A stretch of 64,000 nt of DNA from Cladochytrium replicatum (taxonomy: Eukaryota > Chytridiomycota > Chytridiomycetes > Cladochytriales > Cladochytriaceae): positions 278,492-342,491 of the forward strand of contig JAHLKD010000059.1 in NCBI GenBank assembly GCA_025526935.1. The letters run 5' to 3'. Each line of letters opens with the position of its first letter. The first letter of the stretch is position 1. Below are positions 1 to 10,599 of this stretch, one piece after another. The position numbers and the translations under genes are program-made. The notes below the pieces were generated by a model. It was not told the origin of the DNA and searched no databases. It worked only from the letters and a program-made list of their open reading frames with translations.

Positions 1-1310
1 ACGGTCACGCTCGCCCGTTATCTCTCCTGCTCAAAATGTTATATTTGTCAAATTCTCAGATATGCTTACAAACCAACCTCGAGAATTGCTTCCCACGGTT
101 GCTTGCAGTTTGGCCAATTTTTCACGGATAATTATATATCCTTTGTGCATCTGTAAGGATCAAAGTTGAAAAACAGCTCTGCTGGTTCTCTTCACACATA
201 TACACCACCAGAACTCACTTTGCCCCCAAAGTGTTCAGCTGCGGTAAGCGTAAACTAGTCAGCTTAATAATACGAGAGAAAGCTATTGTAATATACCCAA
301 TCTTCGATCATTTTCACCTTCAGAGAGATACGCACCACAAATCTCGCAAACGCGAAGCCACTGTTGCTGCGAATTTGCATTTCGTTTGGCATTTTCTTTC
401 AATTCTTTCTAGAGAGGTGTGAGAAAGAATCACTAATTTTTTAGGTGTTCTACCTCAAGCACGTTCATATCGTCGGTTTTTGTCTCAGACAGTTGCGCGG
501 CTCTGATCGACTCCTCAATATCGCCAGCTTCTCCTGGAATCCGAAAACATTTTAAAATCGCAGCAAAATGTTCGATCCGCTGTTCAGACTGACTGCATTT
601 CTCAATCGTCTCTGTCAACACTGCAATCTCTTCTTGAACTTCCTTAATTTTGGAGCGCTTCAAACATTTTTTAGGAGTTATGAGTCCAAGCGAGATTCGC
701 CCGCAATATAAACAGCGTACCAGTTCGACCACTCTGGGCTCATCAGGTGTTTCGTCCAGCCTTTTTTGCACGTAGTTGACCTTCCGATCACAGTCCTCCA
801 CGAACTGACGGAGGTTAATATACCACTCCCTCTCGTACCCGCGCTCCTGTCCCGACTGCTTTGCCTCCTCATATTCAACTTTCAGCATTGAGGGATGTTT
901 TTTCGGGCACGCACCTGGAAAATAAACAAATAAATAAACAAAGGGTCGTAAAATACGTGGTGGTTTTGTCGTACCGATGAGCGCTTTCTTTAATAGAGAG
1001 AGTTGGGATAGGTTAGCGTTGTCAGAGCGAAAAGTGAGGTAGACGTACTGTGTTTCTATAACAAAAAATTAATCATCTAGATAGCATTATCAGTTTGTAA
1101 ATTACAACTCACAGAAACAGATCGTTTGGGCAAAGACCACACAGGAAGTTACGACAAACAGCGTCGTCGGGATATTTGAGATTATATTGTATCCCTAGAT
1201 TTAAGACGACGCAAATGAATTCGGTGAGCAGAAGTGTCGTATTATTCTCAGTTACCCAGTGTCTCTTCTCCCATCAAAGCAGGGAGCTGCTCGCGGATGT
1301 TGTCAGCCAT
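1..1310 (-). CDS. LUC7: LUC7-like U1 snRNP splicing factor (3' end outside window)
   Basis: LUC7 binds the U1 snRNP and helps choose 5' splice sites in the nucleus. The gene reads leftward from ATG 1310 and leaves the window. Predicted exons: 1310-1256, 1194-1113, 1055-1049, 987-975, 914-721, 657-594, 533-454, 408-297, 238-219, and 150 onward. Joined in phase they give the family landmarks in order: a first CCCH zinc finger (CRNFLCGLCPNDLF, then an NTK segment, then GACPKKH), the helical RGYEREW / FVEDCDRKV region, and the second finger (VCEICGAYLS, RRLAEHFGGK, MHKGY). Three exons are tiny (7, 13 and 20 nt), and the first finger only closes if the 7- and 13-nt exons are included. Two introns (720-658 and 593-534) are multiples of three and stop-free, so retention would not break the frame. 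The last exon in view and its tail, probably charged, are uncertain. Identity is strong; individual borders are by eye. Confidence 0.88.
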
Positions 1311-2040
1311 GTTGCTCACGTGACTTGAGTGTTAGGGCAGCATTTTAGAGCACTACCAAATGATTGATTTTTGCTTTGGGCGGATTTTCCCATCGAAACT
1401 GATAAGAAAGAGAGAGAAATTCCTTATCTGAGGTATAAAGTATCCTTCCTTTCAATACGTCCGATGTTGAGAGTTCCTGTAAAGAAATTTCTCCGCACTT
1501 CTACAACTTGAACATTTCACGGACAATGGAAACTTCGATATGAATACGAATCCAGATCAACCAACTTGAAATTATCTGCAGTGCAGTTGCACGCCGTGAA
1601 CACTGATGGAATGACCATATTAAACTTCAAGCAGAGATGTCGTTCAAGAGTAAGAGTGAAGCTAGTTGCAGGATGGAGCAGTTCAGCATCAGATATGCAG
1701 AGGGAAGGAGATCGAGAAGGGGAGGTTCCACCACTTTATGCCTCACCAAATATTTGGCAAGTGACTGTGCATGCAGGCTCCAAAATTCTGATATCTGGAT
1801 GAACCCGGCTGACCGCCCACCCATGTGTCTCTGGCCCAGTCAATGTGATCTCATGCACTGATAAGTGTGGTGTATCTATCGATCCGGTCTTATCGCTTAG
1901 CCTTTCAAGTGCTGAGTCGATCTTGATTTCTGCCAGCCAATCACATTGCACATGGTCGTGGCGTTCACGTGTCACATTTGTGATCTATAAATTCCCCTCG
2001 ACTACGTAACTAGAAGTCCCTCCCAATTCCTGTCTCTGCA
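1311..2040. promoter_or_regulatory. Shared upstream region of LUC7 (-) and the C2H2 gene (+), with a TATA box
   Basis: This 730-bp gap separates two divergent start codons (1310 on minus, 2041 on plus). A good TATA box (CTATAAAT) lies at 1985-1992, about 50 bp before the ATG of the zinc-finger gene. Short open frames here (1566-1975) show no recognisable family or splice structure and look like chance. I see no other feature. Confidence 0.5.
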
Positions 2041-3084
2041 ATGGAAATGAACAACATCAACATCCTCGACGAGCCTTTCTGCTCGCTGTTCGTTACTTTA
2101 GCTCCTGACGGCCACTCAAACCAGGACTTTGCTTTCGCCAACCCCTCAAGTCATGACATCATGGACCTTTCCTTGCTCACTTCGGCATTGCCGCCTTTGC
2201 CGAATCTGACACGCTTTGAACTGTCTCCTGCGGATTCCTTGTACACGGCGCCGTCCAGCTGCCAAACTATCATCGAGGAAGACTTTGGCCCCATCTCTAC
2301 CCCTCATCCCGGTGCCGCTTTAAATCGCTACTTCCATCAGCTTCCAAACGGTGCACTCACGCTCAACCCACACCCCACTATCACGGAGGCTAAAGTGGAC
2401 GATGCCCAAACGCTTGACTATTTCAAGACATTGCTACCACAACATGGATCCTTGAATGGCTCAAACTGCGAAGCCTCATCGTCGTCCAATATCGATCTCA
2501 GTTTCCCAATCTCCCTCACCTTTGATCAGTTCTCGAAAATCGTCAACATGGCCTACACCCAGGGTTTTTCCGACGGAAGCAATCAAGGTCGCAATACTGG
2601 TGAAGGAACTGCAGCTGCTGCCACCACAACGGCTGTTTCTGCTGCCGTCGATAATCGTCCTCGCAGACGCCCCACGAACTGGCACGTTTGCAACCACGAG
2701 GGCTGCAGTGCGCGCTTCACCCGTCGCTACAACCTCAAGACCCACCAGGAGATCCACAAACCGCATCGCGAGCGACCTTTCAAGTGCAGCTTTCCTGAAT
2801 GCGGAAAAGCGTTCCACCGCTCTCACGATCTAGAGCGCCACTATCAGACCCACTTTGGTGGAAGGGCCAACGTTTGCAACAAATGCGGATTCGAGATCGC
2901 TCGTCCTGATGCCCTCAAAAGGCATGATCGGGATGGTTGTGAGGTGTGCTCGCACGGCCCCGCTGAGCCCGCTCCGACCACGAAGATTGAAGTGAAAGAC
3001 GTGTTGAAGAGCGAGCAGAACCCGACCAGCTCCATGTCACGAGCCGCGACTGATGGTCCTCGTCTTTTTTATGATGACGGATAA
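2041..3084 (+). CDS. C2H2 zinc-finger transcription factor (three fingers, Crz1-like arrangement)
   Basis: A 347-residue protein in one uninterrupted exon, unlike its intron-rich neighbours. The first 210 residues are low in charge and rich in Ser, Thr, Pro and Ala, with an alanine/threonine run near 185-200 and a basic patch (RPRRRP) just before the fingers, a plausible nuclear signal. Finger 1 is C217, C222, H235, H239; finger 2 is C249, C254, H267, H271; finger 3 is C279, C282, H295, C300, i.e. ending in Cys rather than His. The spacing and the YNLKTHQ and HDLERHYQTH helices resemble fungal Crz1 and related stress regulators, but the DNA target cannot be read from the sequence. A TATA box stands about 50 bp upstream, supporting this start. 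Confidence 0.85.
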   Translation: MEMNNINILDEPFCSLFVTLAPDGHSNQDFAFANPSSHDIMDLSLLTSALPPLPNLTRFELSPADSLYTAPSSCQTIIEEDFGPISTPHPGAALNRYFHQLPNGALTLNPHPTITEAKVDDAQTLDYFKTLLPQHGSLNGSNCEASSSSNIDLSFPISLTFDQFSKIVNMAYTQGFSDGSNQGRNTGEGTAAAATTTAVSAAVDNRPRRRPTNWHVCNHEGCSARFTRRYNLKTHQEIHKPHRERPFKCSFPECGKAFHRSHDLERHYQTHFGGRANVCNKCGFEIARPDALKRHDRDGCEVCSHGPAEPAPTTKIEVKDVLKSEQNPTSSMSRAATDGPRLFYDDG

Positions 3085-3646
3085 ACGTGGACGGGTCGAC
3101 CGAAGTATTGACTTACCTGGCCAAGAAAAACTTGATCAGTGTGCTGATTGGAAAGATTCTAAGAAAGCAGTTTACCTTTTTCGCTTGCCAACAGCGGAAA
3201 GGCGGATTGAACAAGTAAGTTTGCATATTATTATGCAGACCGGTTGGAGAGTGTGATGGAGGTTGGTTTCGAAGCACACTCTCATCGTGTCTGCCCAGTT
3301 TTACCTGATCTTGCTTGACTACGATGTATTTTTCGCCTTTTGAATATATATCTTGGTCAACTTGCGATCCTGATAAGAATAGTAGCAAAACAAGCTGAAT
3401 CAGGGACAGATCACACCAAAATGTGCTTCAAGGGGACTGTAAAAAAATTACATAATATCCCTGCGCCACAAACTCCCAAGTCCCCGTTTCGACAGTTCCA
3501 TAAAGCATAGGTGTATCACCAGCAGAATACTACATCAAGGAATTGGCAATCCGTCCGATCGTTCGTGCCGTGATAGACAGCAGAAACGGTAAGAATCATT
3601 GGGCGAATGCATGCATGAGAAGAATCTGATTTCGGGTTCATGAAAG
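3085..3646. other. Spacer between the C2H2 gene and the kynureninase relic
   Basis: No gene can be supported. The stretch holds the presumed 3' UTR of the C2H2 gene and possibly the eroded first exons of the kynureninase pseudogene; a splice-donor-like GGTAAGAATC at about 3589 could mark one, but its reading frame matches nothing certain. Confidence 0.3.
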
Positions 3647-5140
3647 GGCGTCGTGGACCCTGAGGGAGATTCTATCTGCCTTTGCGGAACTTTCTTGGAC
3701 TCCAGCCCATCCACACAAAGAAGATCCTGAACGAAGAGCTTGAAGTGTGGGCGGAAACTTATGTGGTGATCTATGAGGAAATATTTGGATTTTGATTGAT
3801 TAGGATTTTGTTAGTGGCGTTCATGGACACTTTGACCACAAGTATGGTCGTAATTGGCGCGATATGGACGAGCTTACACTAGTGAAAGAGAGCGCTCGTA
3901 TCGTTGGTAAAAGTTAACTGCCCAATGTTTTGTACGGTGCTAATCAGCGTTCATTTCAGGTGCGGAGGAGGACGAAATTGCAATCATGAACTCGCTTACC
4001 TCGAATTTTCACTTCATGTTGGTGTCATTCTACCGCCCGACAAAGGATCGCTACAAGATCTTGATGGAGCGTCCGACTACGTATGGAATGATGGAAGTTG
4101 TGTTTGTCAAAGTTTGCTGACATTTTATTAGTATGGATTGGAGTCTCAGGTGAAATTCCACAGATATGATCCAAAGGATGCGATCGTTGAAGTTTTGCCT
4201 CGAGAGGGGGAGCTCACTCTGCGACCAAACCATATTCTGGAGATCATCGAGCGGGAGGGATACAAGGTCGGATGTTCAGTGGGGTTCAATATTACACTGG
4301 CCAGTTCTTCCCGATCCCCGAAATCACAAAAGCGGGTCAAGCTAAGGAATAAAATCCCATGTTACAGATGTGGCAACAACCATCATCCACATACCCATTT
4401 TTTCGAAAGGGCTGTGTTGTTGGATGGGATCTTGCACACGCAGTCGGAAATCTCCCTACGTATCTCCATGATTGGAATGTAGATTTTGCATGCTGGGTAT
4501 GTTTGTGGACCGTCCGACCCATGTTCGCCGTATTTATCCATAAATTTTACAGCGTACGTACAAGTACTTGAATTCAGGTCCTGGCTACATCGGTATGTTG
4601 CGATGATTGATATTCTCTAAGAAAGCTCACATTAAGTCAACTCCAAACCAGCCGGTGCGTTCGTGCATTGAAAGAATCTGAAAGATCTTGACGCAGTTCT
4701 ACGATTCCACGGATGGTTCGGCAGCGAGGTCTCCACTCGTTTCAGGATGGAGAACATATTCCGACCCGATCCCACTGCTGCAGTCTACCCTCTCCAACCC
4801 ATCTGTCGTTGCCATGGCCTGCCTCCGTGGCAGCCTCAAAGTTTTCCATAGAGCACATGCGGGCTAAATCGCTGCTTCTTACTGGATACTTGGAGGCTTT
4901 GCTGGAGGGGTTAAGATGCCTGGAGGTTTCCAGATACTCACTCCAAAGGATCCTAGCCATCGAGGATGTCAACTTTCGTTGAGGCTTACTCGGCGTCCTG
5001 GAGATGACGGACAGTTGGTGCGATCATTTCCAGGGTCCGCTTGACTCAGCTCTTGTGTGCGACCTTCGTGAACCGGATGTTATCCGAGTTGCACCCGCTC
5101 GTCTCTACAACACTTTCTCTGATGTTGTAACATCTTCCGA
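3647..5140 (+). pseudogene. Kynureninase pseudogene (intron-containing, several frame breaks)
   Basis: Kynureninase is the PLP enzyme of tryptophan breakdown / de novo NAD synthesis that cleaves 3-hydroxykynurenine to 3-hydroxyanthranilate. Recognisable blocks appear in order on the plus strand: DSICLCGTFLGLQP (about 3680), a GHFDHKYGRNW block (about 3822), IAIMNSLTSNFHFMLVSFYR (about 3980), YGLESQVKFHRYDPKDAIVE (about 4133), GVQYYTGQFF (about 4285), [12 protein letters not shown] (about 4418), the PLP-lysine motif [11 protein letters not shown] (about 4556), RFHGWFGSEV (about 4709), and C-terminal LTPKDPSHRGCQL and REPDVIRVAPA blocks. Breaks: a frame change with loss of a few residues near 4065-4075; another near 4265-4275; a lost splice donor near 4348; an in-frame TGA at 4669-4671; further frame changes near 4790-4860 and near 5035. 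Introns are still present, so this is a decayed gene, not a retrocopy. Confidence 0.85.
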
Positions 5141-5307
5141 GTTTTCCGAGAGCAGATTATAAAGCTGAAATAATGAACTGGACGTTCTAGTCAAATGGAA
5201 TTGTATCAGGTCCATGCAGACATTAGGTTCTGTAAGCGAATGAAAGCTCTAATAATCAAGCGGAATAACATCACAAACGCTCACTAATGCACCAATTTTT
5301 TGAGCAT

Positions 5308-8300
5308 TTATGCCAGCGCCAAATGGTGGTATTGTTCCGCCATAATGAGGACAACTAGAGCGGTCCACCCAGTGAATGGATGCGATCGAAGCCCCTTTCC
5401 ATCATCCGGAGAGTACTGTTCCCACAAATACCCGGTTTCCTTGTAAACCTGTTGCCCAGTTAAAAGCGGCTTGGACATTTCCAGAATCCACTCACCTTTG
5501 ACAAATTATTCATGATATTGTTTCGTAACTCAACGTAAATCTCCCGAGCAATCTGCTGATATGGTCCATCCTTGACCATGTATATCTGCAATTTTTTCGA
5601 AATGAGCAAAATTGACGATTTTAATACTCTCTGAATCTTGCCTCATGCAAAGCACCAAGTAGCAGATAGTTGATGTTTATCCAGATAGCACCGCGCCAGT
5701 AGTTTTCGCCAGTTCCAAAAAGCGGATCCTCTTGGGAAAGCGAGGCGATTCCAAACCTGTAACGGAGAGCAAAGGTCAGACCATCGGCAGGATGTATGTT
5801 GGGCTTATCTGAAAAAACATACGGAGTCCATAGTTGGTTCTCATCCCGAATCATCTCTAAAACGCTCCCGACTTGGGGTGCATCTACTTCCACAAGTCCC
5901 AGAATCAAAGGAAACAGACTTACGTATCCCTTGTGTACGACAAAGACATTTTCACCTTCATCGACCGTGCAGTCGCAGTATGCATTGGCTTCTGAGTTCC
6001 AATGAAGATCTGAATGTAGACAACTGAGCAACCACATGTATCAATTTGTCGGGGTGATCCTACCATGTAGTGCAAGTTTGACGCGATCGATGCGGCTCTC
6101 ATACTCGCTGGCATGATTGTTTTCACCGATAAAACGGGCAGCACGGGCCATGACTCTTGACATCCATCCAACCCATGACAACAGATCCACATGAAGTTCG
6201 CCCGCGTCAGGGTTTGCAGCACGAGGATAGTCATCCAAACCTTCACAACAATACTTCAACTTAAACGGATGTATGGTCTGACATGCTAATATACCTGAAG
6301 TTAGGCAATGGTTCGGTGTTCGTCCTCTCCACCTGAATGCTTCATCGCCACCACGACTGTTTCGTCCAAATTTATCCCCGACACCTTTCTGACTCTGGAC
6401 GAACCATCTGTAGTACTTCCGAAGCCGGTCATAAACACGCCTTACTGCCCTCTGCTGGGCGACCAAATTCCCATCGAAGCGCGACGCAAAGCCCGGCTTC
6501 TCGGAAGGCTTCTCGGCTCTGTTGATAAATGCCGCAAGACTCGACATCAAGAATGGCGGGTTTGCGTATCCCGGATACTGGGTTTGAAACTCTCGCGGTA
6601 CTTTGCTCCGAGCCTCGTCGCCAAGAATCTGCTCCCGTGCGAGCCAGCCTGATTCTTCAATCAAACTGGTCCAATGTCCAAGTAGATCCAAGCTTTTACA
6701 GCATTAGTCAAATTTGGTCCTGTTTAAATCGTATATTCACTCCTTGCTAACCTCAAATCTGAATCCCAGGCACTGATAAGCAATTGGTGGAATCCCTCAT
6801 CCCTGGGTTGGGAATAAGCAAATGCATATGTTTCACTCTGATCACGAAATTACCAGACGAATCCACGGGGAAAGAACGGTCTCGAAGGAACTGCTGTAAA
6901 GAGAGTGTGTGGGCCCTCTCTCTTCTCATTGGGTTCCTCCACCAGCCCAGTCTCCTCGTTCACTCGACCCCTGTCCACAATGTGGTCGCCATGGAAATAT
7001 CTTTTGTGAATATAAGCAACCTGACAATTTTGGACGTGTCTTTGCTCGCACCCTAGACTGCCAAGCATGTTGCTAATAGCTGCTTCCGCGAACTGGATAT
7101 CTCCATCATTAAAACCTTTGGAGGCCAATCCAAATGTGTTTTTGAATCTCAAGTCGAATGCAGCAGACGCTAGGCCGAATTTTTCGTTGAAAGCCGATTG
7201 CGACACGTTGAGAGCTGGTGTAGACAGGTCATTGGAGTTCGATTTATGTCATACATGAGCCTTACCAGTTGAGAGCCCGAGGTCCTCGTGGGCAAATCCA
7301 GAAAGGAAAACAAGATCAACCTAAGTACTCGAAAAGTTAGTGACCCAACAAATTTAAATATTCATGTCAGGTTTGAACCTGGAAAGGGAGACCAAGCATT
7401 TGTTGAAAAATATACAGGTTCGGATCCGAAGAAACATCTTGATCCGGTAAGACCAGATCATTAAACAGTACACCTTCCGTCTGATAGTTGGGTTTGCGTG
7501 CCCTTAGGCTACTCATGACAACGTTCTTATAGATTTCTAGAACCGAAAGGAAATCAACAAAGTGGAATGACAAGCATGATATCATATACCATCAGCCCTC
7601 CACTGATTTCCTTGTCCGACGTTGCCTCCCCAGAAAAAGCTCTCACTCCGCGTGGTTGTAGATCCATGGGTAAACTTCCCTATATTTCAAATTGTCATAT
7701 CTGTTAAGTCCAGCTACATCCGAATTACCATCAAAGACGTAGAGGGCGAATTCTCCCACCTCACCACTGCGTCCGGTAACAACGTGAAGTTCTCTTTCAT
7801 GCTTAAGCGAGAAGGCGCTTCAACATTACTCTACTTACCAAATCAAAGTCCATTGGCAACTTACCAGGCGTTCTCGCTTTAGCGAACCTTCGTCCGACGC
7901 AATGTAAAAGAAAAGAGAAACTGGCGTTTCTGGAAAAATGGACTTATTATGAATTGTCTCCACCGTTGTTGAAGTGCCGACCTGCACGCTTCTGGATTGG
8001 CTGTCCACTGATCCGTACAGCCCAATCGCCTCCTTTTGTGATGGTGAACAGTTAGCAATCCAATGAAGGGATCTTTCGGCATTATTTCGCGTACCGTCAC
8101 TTCCTCCACCCAATTTGATGAACTGTGTCTTGAGGATAATATTGTTCGATTGATCGACAATCTCTTGCGATCCAAAACTTCGCCCATCATGCTGCGTCCA
8201 TCCATACTTTGCCAACCCGTGGTTTTGATCACATGTGTGACGAAGATCTGACGAATAACGAACATTGAACCGAGCTCTCAGAACTAGTTAACTCTTACCG

Positions 8301-8602
8301 TTGATGCCGTGCATTCCGAACCATCCCAGCCCAGTGAGCAAAGCATTCGCACTTCTTGTTCGAGTTCCGAAGTACAAGCTGGGTCTGTAAGTCCCCCAAT
8401 ACAGGGATGAATTTGCGAATTCTGCATGTCGATCGTCACCGCCGGTATCCGCTGACCATGCCTCTAAGTTCTGAATGTAGCCTTCGAGATCTGTTTGCGA
8501 AAACTTCTTAGTTTGAGGTGCGTTGGATCTTGTTATGAAAAATTGGGCGATTGCTGCAACGACCACGGCCACAATAGCCCAGCGAACGTAGCGAACAGCC
8601 AT
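5308..8602 (-). CDS. Mannosyl-oligosaccharide glucosidase (ER processing alpha-glucosidase I, GH63)
   Basis: Glucosidase I removes the outermost glucose from N-glycans in the ER lumen. The start at 8602 gives a short cytosolic tail, one signal anchor (about residues 8-23) and then the lumenal enzyme, the expected type II topology. Family blocks in order: [88 protein letters not shown], the WRGR block, [47 protein letters not shown] and C-terminal [20 protein letters not shown]. There are at least twelve introns, mostly 50-66 nt. The one at 5641-5586 has a GC donor (GAG|GCAAGA) and an ordinary AG acceptor. The WRGR motif is followed by Thr where I expect Asp in relatives. All blocks join in frame, so the gene looks intact. 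Confidence 0.9.
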
Positions 8603-9073
8603 GCTCTATTGGGGTGGCTTTGTTGCTCAATTGCAAAATCAAGAATGGTTCTTTTTCGGCGTTCATTCTGGTGTATGTCTCTCCACTTTCGCGTGTTGGA
8701 AATCAGAGAAACGATCCCACACTGCATGTTAACTTCTAGTTTTAAACTGCTCGGAGAGTTAAAAAAATTATTTATTGTAACCCGAAACTTGTTTCTATTG
8801 TTTTCTTTGCGAAAAGTGGGGCTGCCATTACTCCTGTTTCTTGGAAATGTAACATTGTATTTGATATTGAAACTTTGGCGGTTTCGACTCGAAACTTGTA
8901 TTTAGTATGCCAGTGTCCCACTTGAATAAATCACCCAGAAAGGTCTCTTTGTGCTACAGATCTACGGATCCCCACAAGTCTACATCAGTCTAGGCAACAG
9001 CAGTACGTAGGGAGCCAAATTTGATTTGGCAGAGTAGGATCAATATTATCCTACAGGGGCGAAATGAGGGTAA
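8603..9073. other. Upstream flank of the glucosidase I gene
   Basis: I see no gene, only a mixed-composition spacer before repeat-rich DNA begins at about 9074. It probably carries the minus-strand promoter of the glucosidase gene, but I cannot point to a convincing element. Confidence 0.3.
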
Positions 9074-9408
9074 TGTTCAAAACCAAGGGCTTCTCCTAGC
9101 AGCGGTATGGTGTTTTTAGCAGTACTGTAGCTAGCACAACAGCTCCAGGTTCCGTCTGTTGGCCCAGTTGAATATGGAGTGATGATAAAGCAAAATGTTG
9201 CACACAAGCACTCTGTGGCTAATACAAATCAACGCTGGGATTGCCTAACCAGGAAGACTGTGGTGTGTGAGTGTTCGGTTTCTTCCACTGTCTCCTTTTA
9301 TTTATACCTGTGGTGTGTGTGAGTGTTTGGTTTGTTCCACTGTTTCAAGGAACCAGCCACTGTCACACCAACACTAAATATCCCCCACACAGAAATTCAC
9401 ACACTCGC
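9074..9408. repeat. Dispersed repeat, copy 1 (divergent tail)
   Basis: It begins TGTTCAAAACCAAGGGCTTC and matches the copies at 9409 and 12381 for about 110 bp, then diverges. The remainder is rich in TGTGGTGTGTGAGTG-type sequence and contains TTTTATTTATACC. The TGTT start and tandem neighbour suggest a solo LTR of an unidentified retroelement. No coding capacity. Confidence 0.5.
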
Positions 9409-9715
9409 TGTTAAAAACCAAGGGCTTCTCCTGGCAGCGGTAGTGCGTCTTTAGCTGTACTGTAGCTAGCACAACAGCTCCAGGTTCCGTCTCTTGGCCC
9501 AGTACCTGTTCTCCCAGGTGCGTATATGCCTAATACTCCGACAGGCTGTACACTACACCCAAGCTGGTCAGGCAACCAGGGAATGCTGTGGTCAAAGACA
9601 TTGGTCACATCAACTCCTATATTCAAGTGAACAGTGCGTGTGGGCATACCTGTGGTCAAAGACATTGGTCACATCAACTCAAAGGACCAAGCCACACCAC
9701 ATTCCCCACTAAATG
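9409..9715. repeat. Dispersed repeat, copy 2, with an internal 30-bp direct duplication
   Basis: It starts TGTTAAAAACCAAGGGCTTC and closely matches copy 3 at 12381-12668 over most of its length. A 30-bp segment beginning TGTGGTCAAAGACATTGG occurs at 9587-9616 and again at 9651-9680. Likely a solo LTR or other non-coding mobile-element end; the parent element is not identified. Confidence 0.55.
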
Positions 9716-10038
9716 CCAAGATCACTCCACACAGGACCTGCCAAACATGGATATAAATACATGAAATACAAGTCCAAAAATAAGAATGAAGAGGGATTGA
9801 CAAAAAAACTCTCAGGTCAAAGAGAAAAAAGACAACCCAAAGGATAACCCATATAGCAAACAGTCTGATATGCTAGTTTTTAACACTCGCATGAACATTA
9901 AACAATGACAATACAGAGAATAAAATAGCAAGGCTGCCCAAAACATAAATTAAGCAATAGCATAAAACAACTCTCAAGCCCAAGAAAAAACCCCATTGCA
10001 TAAAATAATGATGAGCCCTAAGATCAGTGGGTTCTCAG
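9716..10038. other. AT-rich spacer, nothing recognised
   Basis: A-rich, low-complexity DNA between the dispersed repeat and a hAT left-end fragment. No open frame, RNA gene or repeat I can support. Confidence 0.3.
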
Positions 10039-10218
10039 TAAGGATCTGCGCGTTTTTGGGTCTTTCTGGTTGGATCAATGTACCCGACCCGATTGCCGGG
10101 TTTTCAGGAAAAAATTCTGGGTCGGATCTAGTAGCAAAACCCTTATTGGGTCAAGATTCAGACCCGAGTAAAACCCGATATGATAAGGAAGCTAAAACGA
10201 AGCTATTGTTCTTTCTGT
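10039..10218 (+). mobile_element. hAT left-end module fragment (first part)
   Basis: It starts TAAGGATCTGCGCGTTTTTG and carries the alternating GGGTC/GACCC motifs of the GC-rich end modules at 36795, 38129 and 39015. It stops at TTCTTTCTGTG; the sequence that should follow (CCACGCGGACACTTTCC) is found at 12298. The gap is filled by Copia DNA, so a Copia fragment split an older hAT end. Confidence 0.7.
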
Positions 10219-10453
10219 GATCAAGTGGATAAGAGAAAAGTAATGATAGTTTACTATACCTATGGCCAAAATATAAATAACCCATGAAGAAATAACCGAA
10301 AGTGTCCAAACTCGTAATAGATCATCATCTATATGCTTTAGTTCAATAGTTAGAAATGTTGCTTGGTGAAGAGTGACATTTCTGTATATCAGGCGTTTCT
10401 GTTTTGTACTATCAATAACTGGATTGGCCAAGTCCATCAATCGAAATACTTAA
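10219..10453 (-). mobile_element. Copia LTR fragment (minus orientation)
   Basis: It matches the first part of the LTR at 57792-58357, including the segment whose complement begins TGTTAAGTATTTCGATTG near 10453. Its inner half is missing at the junction with the hAT fragment. It belongs with the Copia pol relic that follows at 10600-12296. Confidence 0.75.
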
Positions 10454-10599
10454 CACACCCCCTCTCAGACATTAGATAGGTACAACCGAGAGTATCGCTC
10501 AATCGATCATATCTTGCAAATGCTGAAGTATATCCCATTGAAATAAAGGTGAGTTGTATGGATATCGCCAGTTGGTCGTTCAAGATAGTATATTAAGTG

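Noticed and set aside
1566-1975. Short open frames upstream of the C2H2 gene
   Set aside because: Overlapping on both strands, no domain, and located in an evident promoter region.
8276-8300. A 24-nt intron in glucosidase I
   Set aside because: A 51-nt intron ending TTCGTCAG gives [12 protein letters not shown], a better family match and a normal size.
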